Made by a program: the position numbers and the translations under genes. Under the pieces are notes generated by a model. The model was given only the letters and a program-made list of their open reading frames with translations. It was not told the DNA's origin and did no database searches. 64,000 nucleotides of DNA from Gordonia polyisoprenivorans NBRC 16320 = JCM 10675 (GTDB lineage Bacteria; Actinomycetota; Actinomycetes; Mycobacteriales; Mycobacteriaceae), in the NCBI RefSeq assembly GCF_000241325.1, contig NZ_BAEI01000004.1, positions 62,001 through 126,000 of the forward strand, in the 5' to 3' direction. Below are positions 17,150-25,289 of this stretch, one piece after another. The stretch's first letter is position 1. Each line of letters begins with the position of its first letter.

Positions 17150-17835
17150 GGCGCCTACCCTACGCACTCGCCGCGGGTGTCGCCTCAGTGGCGGGCGCCT
17201 ACGGGTCCCGTCGGGCCGCCGCACTCACCAAACCCGTACCACTGGCGTTGCTGGCGGCCGAGGTCGGTCGTGGTTGGCGCACACGGACACCGGTCGACAA
17301 CGCACTGCTCGGCGCCGCGGTCGCGTTCTCGGCCGCCGGCGATCGCGCGATGCTCGCCGAGGAGTTCGCCCCGGCCGCCCCGGAGGATCACCACACTCGT
17401 CTGCCTCTCGCTCATCCGTTGAGCGCCAAGGATTCCCGGCTGGCGCTGGGGGCTGCACTGTTCGCCGGTGCGCAGCTGTCGTATTGCACGCTGCTGTGGC
17501 GCCGTGGAGCCCGCCCACGGGTGCCCGACGTCGCCCCGCGAATGCTCGCACTCGCCGAGTCGGCGGCGGTCATCGGCTACCACCGACCCCGACTGCTGTC
17601 GGTTCTCGGCCCCTACGGCAACACGCTGGCGACCATGTCGGCGCTCGCCGCTTCCGCACCCACCGGGCAACCCGCTCTGCGCGTCGGCGGATTGTTGTTC
17701 CTGGCTTCGGATCTGAGCATCCTCAACCGCCGTCATCTGATGAGCGACCCGGCGCGGCGACGAGCCGTCGAGGTGTGGGTGCTCGCCTCGTACTTCGCCG
17801 CGCAGGCATTGCTCGTCGGGACGCTCGCCGAGTAA
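17146..17835 (+). CDS. Lysoplasmalogenase family (YhhN) membrane protein
   Basis: 229 aa with about seven to eight hydrophobic segments. The family signatures LTKPVPLALLAAEVG, FSAAGDRAML (usual LGD motif as AGD) and GGLLFLASDLSIL near the C-terminus fit YhhN/TMEM86 lysoplasmalogenases, which cleave the vinyl ether of lysoplasmalogens. Many bacteria with this gene have no known plasmalogens, so the physiological substrate is open. GTG 17146 overlaps the upstream stop by 4 bp, making a coupled four-gene plus-strand unit. Confidence 0.82.
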   Translation: MRRLPYALAAGVASVAGAYGSRRAAALTKPVPLALLAAEVGRGWRTRTPVDNALLGAAVAFSAAGDRAMLAEEFAPAAPEDHHTRLPLAHPLSAKDSRLALGAALFAGAQLSYCTLLWRRGARPRVPDVAPRMLALAESAAVIGYHRPRLLSVLGPYGNTLATMSALAASAPTGQPALRVGGLLFLASDLSILNRRHLMSDPARRRAVEVWVLASYFAAQALLVGTLAE

Positions 17836-17842
17836 CCCAGAG

Positions 17843-19330
17843 CTACTTGACGCGCGAGGACTTGGCCGCGTACTTGCTTTGCAGCGCCGACAATTCGGAG
17901 TCGGCCATCGCATCCATGTCCTCGAGTTCCATACCCTTGGTCTCGCGGACCTTGAATCGCACGAAGAAGTACGACGCCGCCGCGCAGAAGGCGAAGAACC
18001 CGTAGATCCACCCCAATCCGACGACCTTGCTCATCTGCGGGAACAGCATCGAGATGATGAAGTTGGCGACCCAGTTGAACGCGGTGCACACACCGAGGGC
18101 AACGCCGCGGATACGGTTGGGGAACATCTCGCCGAGCATCACCCACATCACCGGACCCCACGTCGCGGCGAAGGCGACGACGAACAGATTGGCACCGACG
18201 AGGGCGAGCGGCCCCCACGGATCGGCCAGTGACGTCTTGGGTTCACCGTCGACGACGGTGGTGACCGCCTGGGTGAAGGCGACACACGCCATGACCAGTC
18301 CGATGAACATGCCGACCGAACCCCACAGCAGCAGCACCCGACGACCGATCCGGTCGACGAACAGGATCGCCACGAACGTCATACCGACGTTGATCGCCGA
18401 GGTGATGACCGAGGTGGTGAACGCGTCGTCGGTGGAGAAGCCCACCGACTGCCACAGCGTCGTCGAGTAGTAGAAGATCGCGTTGATACCCACGAACTGT
18501 TGGAAGATCGCGAGCCAGATACCCACCCACACCAGGGGATGCAGTCCGAACGAGGGTCCACGGATGTCGGCGAGCGAACTGTTGCGTTCGCGCTTGACCG
18601 TCAACCGGATCTCCTTCACCCGCTCGAGCGGGTTGGGTTCACCGGTGACCTCCTGCAGGATGCGCGCCGCCTCCTCGTCACGGTTGCGTCCGACGAGATA
18701 ACGCGGGGATTCCGGGATCGACAGCGCCAAGAGGCCGTAGATGACCGCCGGGATGACGCCGACGAGGAACATCCACCGCCATGCGTCCAGTCCCCACCAG
18801 AGGTCCTTCTCGGGTCCGCCGGCCTGATTCTGTAGCAACGTGTCCGAGAGCAGCGCGGCGAAGATGCCGAGGGTGATCGCCAGCTGCTGCATCGACGCGA
18901 GGGCGCCGCGGTAGCGTGCGGGCGCGATCTCGGAGATGTACGCGGGAGCGATGACCGACGCGATACCGATGCCGAGGCCGCCCAGGATGCGCCACAGCAA
19001 CAGATCCCACAACGTCTGGGTGTAAGCGGTACCGATGGCCGAGATGATGAACAACGCCGAACCGAGCAGCATCACCCGTTTGCGGCCCCAGGAGTCGGCG
19101 AGCCGACCGGCGAACCATGCACCGACCGCGCACCCGAGAAGCGCGACGGCCACTGCGAATCCGTTGACGAGGAAGCTCAGCTCGAAGGTGTCCTGGATGG
19201 AGTTGACGGCGCCGTTGATGACCGAACTGTCGAACCCGAACAGGAAGCCGCCGACCGCGGCGGCGATGGAGACGCCGATGACCTTGGCCGTGTGTTGTTC
19301 GGCGATCTCGGCGTTGTGCGCTTCTGACAT
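17843..19330 (-). CDS. MFS sugar porter
   Basis: A 495-aa, 12-helix transporter of the sugar porter family. Diagnostic motifs are GRLADSWGRKRV, YISEIAPARYRGAL, IPESPRYLVGR, QQFVGINAIFYYS, DRIGRRVLLLWGS and RFKVRETKGMELEDM (PETKG-like). It probably imports a hexose, pentose or polyol with protons; QQFVGIN is the usual sugar-contact region. ATG 19330 follows AAGGGG. It is monocistronic and convergent with the lysoplasmalogenase, 7 bp apart. Confidence 0.93.
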   Translation of the reverse strand: MSEAHNAEIAEQHTAKVIGVSIAAAVGGFLFGFDSSVINGAVNSIQDTFELSFLVNGFAVAVALLGCAVGAWFAGRLADSWGRKRVMLLGSALFIISAIGTAYTQTLWDLLLWRILGGLGIGIASVIAPAYISEIAPARYRGALASMQQLAITLGIFAALLSDTLLQNQAGGPEKDLWWGLDAWRWMFLVGVIPAVIYGLLALSIPESPRYLVGRNRDEEAARILQEVTGEPNPLERVKEIRLTVKRERNSSLADIRGPSFGLHPLVWVGIWLAIFQQFVGINAIFYYSTTLWQSVGFSTDDAFTTSVITSAINVGMTFVAILFVDRIGRRVLLLWGSVGMFIGLVMACVAFTQAVTTVVDGEPKTSLADPWGPLALVGANLFVVAFAATWGPVMWVMLGEMFPNRIRGVALGVCTAFNWVANFIISMLFPQMSKVVGLGWIYGFFAFCAAASYFFVRFKVRETKGMELEDMDAMADSELSALQSKYAAKSSRVK

Positions 19331-19490
19331 GATCCGAACCCCTTCGTCCGGGCCCGATATCGGAAGGGATCGGGCTACCGCGGATTACGCTACCCCGCGA
19401 ATTCGCCCGGCCCCCATGGTTTCGCCCACCCGCATGTCGCCCATGACCGAAGTGTTATCGGCCTCGGGCGCTCGCCACACGAGGTGTACC

Positions 19491-19538
19491 GGGCCAACAC
19501 CGAGCTGGGCCAACACCAAGCTGCGCCAACACCAACTG
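19491..19538. repeat. Three 16-bp tandem repeats
   Basis: Units GGGCCAACACCGAGCT, GGGCCAACACCAAGCT and GCGCCAACACCAACTG lie end to end just after the stop side of the secreted protein gene at 19542, in the 211-bp space before the MFS gene. Confidence 0.8.
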
Positions 19539-19541
19539 GGC

Positions 19542-20204
19542 CTAGGCGGTTGCCTGGCCCCGACAGCTGGAGTACTGCGGGTTGACCATCGGCACGAACG
19601 CCAGCGCACCGATCTTCTGGTTGATCGTGAAGCTCACGGGGCCGCTACCGGGGTGCAACACCACTTCCCAGCCCACCACCTGGGTTCGGGTCGGGACCCG
19701 CACCGTGCCGGTGCGTCCGGTCCGCAGATTGCGCCACGCGACCGTCACCTCGACGGTGAATTCGAGTACGCCGGGCTTGGCTCGCGAGGACCCGACGAGC
19801 GAGATCGCCGGCCCGGGCAATCCGTCGGAGGGGAAAGCGATCTGGTTGTAGACGTCCACCCACACCGGAATGCGGGGCGCGGGCCACGGATTGGCGCTGT
19901 CGCAGCGCAGCGTGGTCACGTAATTGGGTTGCGGGTCGGGTAACGCCGACGCCGTACCCGAGGCCTGGGCGGTCAGCCCGAGCACCACCGCCGCCACCGA
20001 GACGACCGCGATCACCGCCGTCCGGAAGCGCCGACCGCATCGGCCACGCAACCCAGACGTCGACGGTCTTGTTGTTGTAATCGGCGTTGTTGTAATCGGC
20101 GTTGTTGTAACCGGCGTTGTTGTAACCGGCGTTGTTGTAACCGGCGTTGTTGTAATCGGCGGCGTCTCCCCCGAGCGCCGAGAATCCACGGACCCACGCA
20201 GCAT
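19542..20204 (-). CDS. Exported protein with N-terminal TTTP tandem repeat
   Basis: 220 aa if begun at ATG 20204. Residues about 15-45 are six copies of a five-residue TTTP(V/I) repeat, followed by a basic stretch and one hydrophobic segment (TAVIAVVSVAAVVLGLTAQ) that looks like a signal anchor, then an extracellular domain with TLRCDSANPW and a final YSSCRGQ, possibly disulfide linked. ATG 20204 is supported by TACACT seven bases upstream (leaderless). TTG 20051 would skip the repeat and give a plain signal peptide, so whether the repeat is translated is uncertain. No family recognised. Confidence 0.65.
   Translation of the reverse strand: MLRGSVDSRRSGETPPITTTPVTTTPVTTTPVTTTPITTTPITTTRPSTSGLRGRCGRRFRTAVIAVVSVAAVVLGLTAQASGTASALPDPQPNYVTTLRCDSANPWPAPRIPVWVDVYNQIAFPSDGLPGPAISLVGSSRAKPGVLEFTVEVTVAWRNLRTGRTGTVRVPTRTQVVGWEVVLHPGSGPVSFTINQKIGALAFVPMVNPQYSSCRGQATA
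20071..20160. repeat. Six 15-bp tandem repeats (VNTR)
   Basis: Unit GTTGTTGTAAYCGGC repeated six times with only a C/T change at one position. In the minus-strand gene it encodes (V/I)TTTP; copy number changes keep the frame. Confidence 0.9.
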
Positions 20205-20211
20205 GGGGCTC

Positions 20212-20217
20212 AGTGTA
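20212..20217 (-). promoter_or_regulatory. -10 element (TACACT), leaderless
   Basis: TACACT on the minus strand, seven bases before ATG 20204. It sits back to back with the TACCCT element of the plus-strand gene at 20225-20230. Confidence 0.5.
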
Positions 20218-20224
20218 GGGGCAC

Positions 20225-20230
20225 TACCCT
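20225..20230 (+). promoter_or_regulatory. -10 element (TACCCT), leaderless
   Basis: TACCCT followed by six bases and ATG 20237; no Shine-Dalgarno sequence is present. Confidence 0.5.
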
Positions 20231-20236
20231 GGTGCC

Positions 20237-20815
20237 ATGGCGAAACTGCAGATTGCCCAGGATCCCACCGCCGACGAATTGTTGTCGACCGATCCGTTCG
20301 CGCTGCTCACCGGGATGCTCCTGGATCAGCAGTTCCCGATGGAGCGCGCTTTCGCCGGGCCGGCGAAGATCAAGGACCGCTTCGGCTCGCTCGATCCCGA
20401 GGCGATCGCCGCCGCCGACCCCACCGAATTCGCCGACCTCTGCGCCACCCCGCCGGCGATTCACCGCTACGGTCGCTCGATGGCCGGGCGGGTTCAGGAG
20501 CTCGCCCGAACCGTGGTGGCGGAGTACGACGGTGAGACCGAACGGATCTGGACCGAGGCCACCACCGGCGCCGAGCTGTTCGCGCGGCTGCGCAAGCTCC
20601 CCGGCTTCGGTGAGCAGAAGGCCAAGATCTTCACCGCGTTGCTGGCCAAACAACTCGACGTGAAGCCGGCCGGGTGGACGAAGGTGGTCGGCGACTACGG
20701 CAAGAAGGGTTTCCGTTCGGTCGCCGATGTGACCGATGCGGATTCGCTGCTGCGGGTGCGCGAGTTCAAGAAGGCCGCCAAGGCGGCGGCCAAGGCCGAG
20801 TCCGCACAGCGCTGA
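20237..20815 (+). CDS. HhH-GPD-type base-excision repair protein
   Basis: 192 aa of the actinobacterial HhH-GPD family distantly related to endonuclease III/AlkA glycosylases. The hairpin LRKLPGFGEQKAKIFTALL (about residues 117-135) is the helix-hairpin-helix with the usual Lys; LLTGMLLDQQFPMERAFAGP is the N-terminal HhH-GPD signature. The catalytic Asp region is not clear-cut by eye. The C-terminus is a Lys/Ala tail (KKAAKAAAKAE) that may hold DNA. Start ATG 20237 has a TANNNT-N6 promoter. Substrate lesion unknown. Confidence 0.82.
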   Translation: MAKLQIAQDPTADELLSTDPFALLTGMLLDQQFPMERAFAGPAKIKDRFGSLDPEAIAAADPTEFADLCATPPAIHRYGRSMAGRVQELARTVVAEYDGETERIWTEATTGAELFARLRKLPGFGEQKAKIFTALLAKQLDVKPAGWTKVVGDYGKKGFRSVADVTDADSLLRVREFKKAAKAAAKAESAQR

Positions 20816-20822
20816 CGCGCGC

Positions 20823-20828
20823 TATCGT
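20823..20828 (+). promoter_or_regulatory. -10 element (TATCGT), leaderless
   Basis: TATCGT followed by six bases and ATG 20835, only 7 bp after the previous stop codon, so the next gene has its own promoter. Confidence 0.5.
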
Positions 20829-20834
20829 TCCCCC

Positions 20835-21797
20835 ATGAACTCCCCCGACACCGGCGACGCCGGCGCGAGTGGGTCGGTGCCTCGCCGACAGTCTCCTGGT
20901 CCGATCGACGTCCGGTCCCTGATCGAGTTCCCCTTCCAGTTGGGTTTCGCGGTCACCGGTGTCACGCTCACCGCCGCGGAATCGGCGGTCAACATCGCCC
21001 GCATCACCGCCGACAGCGTGCAGCACGAGCTCAATCACGCTCTGGGGATCTCCGGCGACGAGCTCAGCGGAGCCCGGGCGCCGCTGGCGTTACTCGGTCA
21101 ACTGGCCGATCTCCTCGGTCCCGATCGTCCTTTCGGCCGGATCGTCGCCGCGGGCGGACCACTCGAACGCCTTCTCAATCCCGGTGGCGTCATCGACCGC
21201 CTGACCGCCAAGGACGGATTGCTCGAAAAACTCACGGCGCCCGGCGGAATCCTCGATCAGATGTCGGAGGACGGCGGCATCCTGACGCGGTTGACCGCCA
21301 AGGACGGTCCGCTGGACCGCCTCACCCGCACCGGCGGGGTGATCGACCAGTTCACCGAGAACGAGGGCATTCTCGAACGCCTGACGTCGGAGGGCGGCAT
21401 CATCGACAAGTTGACCGCACCCGACGGCGTCCTGGAAAAGGTCACCGCCGACGGCGGAATCCTCGATCGCCTCGCCGAGGACGGCGGTCTGCTCGACCAG
21501 CTCGTCGGCGAGAACGGCGCGGTCGAGCGTGCCATCGCGCCGGACGGCCCGCTCGACCGCATCACCGAACTCACCGAGGTGATCGGTCAGCTCGCACCCA
21601 ATCTGCTCGCCATGCAGGACACGGTGCACGAGTTGGCCGAGACCGTCGATCTGCTCAATCAGACGGTGGCCCCGCTCGGCGGGCTCGCCGAGCGCCTGCC
21701 GAAGCGCCTGACGCGAGGTCATCGGGGCGGCAATGATTCTCCGACGTCGACGCGCGGGTCGGAGCCGGACGACGGCCCTCCCCAGATCACGTCCTGA
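20835..21797 (+). CDS. Decapeptide-repeat protein, function unknown
   Basis: 320 aa. Residues 108-247 consist of 14 consecutive 10-residue units without a single insertion or deletion, consensus G-[IVLP]-[LI]-[DE]-[RKQ]-L-T-A-x-[DG]. Two positions per unit are hydrophobic, so the repeats could stack as short helices into a solenoid. The N-terminal part (LIEFPFQLGFAVTGVTLTAAESAVNIARI) is hydrophobic but ends without a clear export signal; the region 248-285 is a predicted amphipathic helix (LLAMQDTVHELAETVDLLNQTV) and the tail is polar. No family recognised. A TANNNT-N6-ATG promoter precedes it. Confidence 0.8.
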   Translation: MNSPDTGDAGASGSVPRRQSPGPIDVRSLIEFPFQLGFAVTGVTLTAAESAVNIARITADSVQHELNHALGISGDELSGARAPLALLGQLADLLGPDRPFGRIVAAGGPLERLLNPGGVIDRLTAKDGLLEKLTAPGGILDQMSEDGGILTRLTAKDGPLDRLTRTGGVIDQFTENEGILERLTSEGGIIDKLTAPDGVLEKVTADGGILDRLAEDGGLLDQLVGENGAVERAIAPDGPLDRITELTEVIGQLAPNLLAMQDTVHELAETVDLLNQTVAPLGGLAERLPKRLTRGHRGGNDSPTSTRGSEPDDGPPQITS

Positions 21798-21816
21798 CCG
21801 ACTCGTTCCGGGCAGC

Positions 21817-23154
21817 TCACCGTCGGAGGGCGTCGGTCAGCAACGCGAGGTAACGGTCGATATCGGGGCATCGGCGGGGTGCAGCGATCACCGAAAGCGT
21901 CACGCGCGCACCGAGACCGTGCACGCCGTGGTTGAGTCCGTGCACCGGGGACAGTGCCGGGAAGCCTGTGGTGATCACGGATCTGCTGCCCCCGCCGAGC
22001 GTGAGATCGGCCGGTCCCCGATCGACGGAGGAGACCACGCTGATGCCGTCGATGCGCTCCGGGATCGGCGCCGCCCCGGCCTGACGGGCGCCGAGGATTC
22101 GGAGCGGGGCCGGTGTGGCGTGTTCGGCCCGACGGGCGGCTGCGCGTTCGGGGGTCATGTGTTCGTCACGGGCGCGGGCGATCTCGGCGGCGATCGCCGA
22201 GGCTCGACGGTCGAGGTCGGCGATGTCGGTGTGCAGGTCGATGCCGACGGTCCGAAAGTCATTGCGGGGAATGGCATTCGGGTCCGTGGCGGCCCGTCGC
22301 CGGGCGACGGTGAGGGTGATCGTCACCGGCATCGACGGGTCGCCGAGGAAGCGCGGAAGTGCGTCGGAGATCGCGGTGAGGGCCCCGACGGTGACGGTGC
22401 CGCCACGGGCGGTGAGCACATCGGCGGGGACGGTCAGGGTGCGCAGTTCGCGTCCGCGACCGGGTGGCCCGTTGATCGATGTCGGCGCGACACCTGAGGT
22501 CGCCTGACCCGAACCTGTTGTCCCCGAGACCTGTCGGTGGCGGTGAAACGCGAGACCGCCCCAGAAGAGCATGCGTGCGACGTCGATGGGCATGCGGGCC
22601 ACGCCGAGTGCCGCGGCGGCCGGGACGTGCATCACCGTCGTCGGCCACCGTTCGGCCAGGCACCGCGCCTGTACCTCGATCTCCTTCTCGGAGAACAGTT
22701 GTCGCGCAATGGCCGACGATCGACGGCCGTCGCCAAGCGCGTGTGCGACCTGCAGAACCGCGACGACGAGATCGCTGCCCTCGGCCACGCCCGGGGCGGG
22801 TGTGACCGCCCCGTAGAGATGTAACCGCCACATCTGTTGCCGCGCATCGAGTTGATCCTCCATCGACTGCGCGATGTGATCGAGGCACGCCTGCCACGAC
22901 AGGGGACCCTGGGTCACCCGCACCTGATCCACGGAGACCGGAGCGCGCCGCCAGTACGGCCGGTCGAGGTGTGCCGGGGCGTCGGCGACACGCAGTCGCA
23001 GATCGTCGATCGTTGCGGCTCGACGCCGCAAGTACCCGGCGATGACGTCGAGAGACGTTCGCGGCGAGGTGAATCCGTAGAACAGGAACTGGTCACTGGG
23101 CATCGTCGACGACATCCAGTACCACATCGCGTCGACGGCACTCATCCGCTGCAT
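21817..23154 (-). CDS. WS/DGAT-family acyltransferase
   Basis: About 445 aa of the wax ester synthase/diacylglycerol acyltransferase family, which esterifies acyl-CoA with long alcohols or diacylglycerol. Start region MSAVDAMWYW, middle motif QVAHALGDGRR and the C-terminal DUF1298-like stretch (SPVHGLNHGVHGLGARVTLSV) are visible. The catalytic HHxxxDG reads AHALGDG: the second His is kept, the first is Ala, which may lower or change activity. ATG 23154 has AGGG eight bases upstream; GTG 23163 is an alternative. Triacylglycerol storage is typical of this group of bacteria. Confidence 0.82.
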   Translation of the reverse strand: MQRMSAVDAMWYWMSSTMPSDQFLFYGFTSPRTSLDVIAGYLRRRAATIDDLRLRVADAPAHLDRPYWRRAPVSVDQVRVTQGPLSWQACLDHIAQSMEDQLDARQQMWRLHLYGAVTPAPGVAEGSDLVVAVLQVAHALGDGRRSSAIARQLFSEKEIEVQARCLAERWPTTVMHVPAAAALGVARMPIDVARMLFWGGLAFHRHRQVSGTTGSGQATSGVAPTSINGPPGRGRELRTLTVPADVLTARGGTVTVGALTAISDALPRFLGDPSMPVTITLTVARRRAATDPNAIPRNDFRTVGIDLHTDIADLDRRASAIAAEIARARDEHMTPERAAARRAEHATPAPLRILGARQAGAAPIPERIDGISVVSSVDRGPADLTLGGGSRSVITTGFPALSPVHGLNHGVHGLGARVTLSVIAAPRRCPDIDRYLALLTDALRR

Positions 23155-23232
23155 CGGGCTCACCCTACCGCCGGATGCGCCGGGGCGGACATCGTCGATG
23201 ACGATGCCCGCCCCGGTGTTGCCGCGCGCGGC

Positions 23233-23430
23233 TCAGTTGCCGGTCAGCTTGTCCTTGACCTTGCCTGCGGCGTCCTTGACGCTCTCGATGCCGTCCTTGA
23301 CCGCGGCCGAGGCCTGATCGGCCTTGCCCTCGCTCTTGAGGCTGTCGTCGCCGGTGACGTCGCCGCCGACTTCCTTGGCCTTGCCCTTGGCGTCTTCGAC
23401 CTTGTTCGAGATCTTGTCCTCGAGTGCCAT
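23233..23430 (-). CDS. CsbD-like stress protein
   Basis: 65 aa, highly charged and helical, with the pattern DKISNKVEDAKGKAKEVGGDVTGDDSLKSEGKADQ typical of CsbD proteins, small general-stress proteins of unknown mechanism. ATG 23430 follows AAGGAG at ideal distance. It lies directly downstream of the Asp23/Gls24 operon on the same strand, so envelope-stress co-expression is plausible. Confidence 0.9.
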   Translation of the reverse strand: MALEDKISNKVEDAKGKAKEVGGDVTGDDSLKSEGKADQASAAVKDGIESVKDAAGKVKDKLTGN

Positions 23431-23560
23431 GACAGCTCCTTCTCTTGATGGTCCCGGCGCGCAGTGCGCTCGGGTCTGCCGGGGGTCCCGGCGAGTTCGT
23501 GGCGACACCGAGATGCGGTGTCGTGTCTGATATTCGTGAGTTCTGCGCTCGCGTGCGGAC

Positions 23561-24118
23561 TCAGCGACTCGGATTCTGCAGGTGGACCAACGCCTGGACG
23601 TGGATGTCGGCCCCGTCGACCGCGCGACGGATGTTCTCCACGGCGGGCCCGAGTACCTCGGCGATCTCGTCGTAGGAGTAGCGCGGCGGTGCGGTGACGT
23701 CGATGCGGATGATGCTGCGTCCGCGATCATCGAGGGCACGCACGGTCGCCTTGTCGAACATCGTCCGTTCGGACAGTTCGTCGGCGACGGCGGCGGCGAT
23801 CAGCTTGGGCGGAACCGTCAGGATTCCGTCGGCACCGCTGCCGGTCAGGGTCAGGTCGTCCACCCGACCGGGACGCGACGCCGCACCGAGCAGCGCGAAC
23901 CCCCAGATCACCGCGATGACGACGACCCCGAGAAGCACCGCCCACCACCAGTTCTCCGCTGTGGTGCGGCTCGCCCAGGTGGGATCGAGATGATCGACCC
24001 AGCCGTGGATGGGGGTGATGTCGAGTTGCCAACCGATGGCACCGACACCCACCACCAGAAGTGCCAGGCCGATCACCGCGACGGTGAATCGGTGCAGGAT
24101 CGCTGGACGCCGGTTCAC
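23561..24118 (-). CDS. amaP: AmaP-like alkaline-shock membrane anchor
   Basis: 185 aa with two transmembrane helices (FTVAVIGLALLVVGVGAIGWQL; WWWAVLLGVVVIAVIWGFALLG) around an outside loop, then a cytoplasmic domain (VDDLTLTG ... YSYDEIAEVLGPAVENIRRAVD). In Firmicutes AmaP tethers Asp23 to the membrane; this protein has the same layout at the end of an Asp23/Gls24 operon. GTG 24118 overlaps the DUF6286-type gene stop by 4 bp. The upstream gene is also a two-helix protein, so there may be two anchors. Confidence 0.78.
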   Translation of the reverse strand: MNRRPAILHRFTVAVIGLALLVVGVGAIGWQLDITPIHGWVDHLDPTWASRTTAENWWWAVLLGVVVIAVIWGFALLGAASRPGRVDDLTLTGSGADGILTVPPKLIAAAVADELSERTMFDKATVRALDDRGRSIIRIDVTAPPRYSYDEIAEVLGPAVENIRRAVDGADIHVQALVHLQNPSR

Positions 24119-24723
24119 GAGCGTGCCTCCTTGCTGCGGACCACGCGCCGGATCACCACGCGTGGAGGATGTTTCACCGGGGCCAGTGCCTCGGCAACGC
24201 GGTCGCGCATGGTCTGCTCGTCCACACCGCCCGACACGGTGACGGTGACCTTTGCCCGTCGTCGGGTGACCACGGTCGTGGCGTGCTCGACCCCGGGGAC
24301 GGTGAGCAGTGCGGCACTCGCACGGCGCGCCATGTCGCCGCGGCGGGTCCACATCACCTCGAAGTCTCCGAGTGGGACGTGGGTGCGGCGCCGGGGCTTG
24401 ACGGCCAGCCACACCAACCACAGTCCGACGATCACGCAGATCACCGCGACCGGCCACATCCAGTCCTGCCACGTACTTCTCGTGATCCAGTCGGCGGTAT
24501 TCGTCGTCCATCGGGTCCCGTCGATCCATCCGGCGTACACGATGAGATCTCGGATCCCGACGCACGCCAGGCCGAGGAACAGGAGCCCGATCAGCGACCC
24601 GACGATCGCCGCGCCAGGGTAGGCCGCCGGGGCGAAGACCTTGCCGCCGGCGAGATCCTGGTTCTCGGCGACGACCTCGGCCCGTGGCCGCGATGCGGAT
24701 TCGGGTGTCGTCGATGTGGTCAT
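24115..24723 (-). CDS. DUF6286-type membrane protein
   Basis: 202 aa. A disordered polar N-terminus is followed by two transmembrane helices (PGAAIVGSLIGLLFLGLACVGI; WMWPVAVICVIVGLWLVWLAV) and a soluble domain with VPGVEHATTVVTRRRAKVTVTVSG, an Asp23/Gls24-like beta pattern. Such proteins accompany Asp23 and AmaP in actinobacteria. ATG 24723 overlaps the upstream stop (ATGA). Probably part of a membrane-bound Asp23 assembly. Confidence 0.78.
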   Translation of the reverse strand: MTTSTTPESASRPRAEVVAENQDLAGGKVFAPAAYPGAAIVGSLIGLLFLGLACVGIRDLIVYAGWIDGTRWTTNTADWITRSTWQDWMWPVAVICVIVGLWLVWLAVKPRRRTHVPLGDFEVMWTRRGDMARRASAALLTVPGVEHATTVVTRRRAKVTVTVSGGVDEQTMRDRVAEALAPVKHPPRVVIRRVVRSKEARS

Positions 24724-25289
24724 GAGTGAACCCTCTCCTGCCCTGTCTCGGTGTCGGTGACCATGTCGGTGTCGGTGTCGCGCGTCTGCGACTCGCGCTT
24801 CTCGATTTCCGAGGGAGCCGGTAGTTCCACGTAGCCGTCGCGGGTGGTCGAGTCCCCGTTGTCGGTGGTGATCGTTCCCACCGTCACATCGACCCGAGAG
24901 GGCCGAATCCCGGTGAGCCGCGCCAGTTCGTCGGCGACGTGGGCGCGCACGTCCCGGCACACCTGCGCCACCGCGCACGGCCAGGTCAGCGCAACCGTGA
25001 CCTCCACGAGCGGCGCGGTGTCGGACATGTCGACGCGCACCGCGGGGTAGGCCGCGCCCAGCGCTCCCGGTCCGAGCAGTGATCCGATCGTGTTGCTGTA
25101 CTTGGTGACCCCGTCGATGTCGAGTGCTGCCCGGCGGGCGATCTTGGCGCCCACACGGTCGGCGATGATCAACGCCCCCTTGGCATCCCCGGTGGCCGGG
25201 GCCGCGGTCCCGACGGCATCCGGACGCACCTTGTCGACGCCTCGCGTCACGGTGGCGCCGGTGCGCGTCGGGGTCGACGACTCAGCCAC
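24720..25289 (-). CDS. Asp23/Gls24-family envelope stress protein
   Basis: 189 aa. The Asp23 core is GALIIADRVGAKIARRAALDIDGV, then VRVDMSDTAPLVEVTVALTWPCAVAQVCRDVRAHVADELARLTGIRPSRVDVTVGTI. The C-terminus is charged with a TDTDTD stretch. GTG 25289 overlaps the small membrane protein gene by 8 bp. The family forms membrane-attached polymers that sense or buffer cell-envelope damage. Second of three Asp23-like genes in the operon. Confidence 0.86.
   Translation of the reverse strand: MAESSTPTRTGATVTRGVDKVRPDAVGTAAPATGDAKGALIIADRVGAKIARRAALDIDGVTKYSNTIGSLLGPGALGAAYPAVRVDMSDTAPLVEVTVALTWPCAVAQVCRDVRAHVADELARLTGIRPSRVDVTVGTITTDNGDSTTRDGYVELPAPSEIEKRESQTRDTDTDMVTDTETGQERVHS

Noticed and set aside
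15806-17224. 472-codon minus-strand frame antisense to the secreted hydrolase homologue
   Set aside because: Compositional shadow; the plus-strand genes have signal peptides, coupling and conserved motifs.
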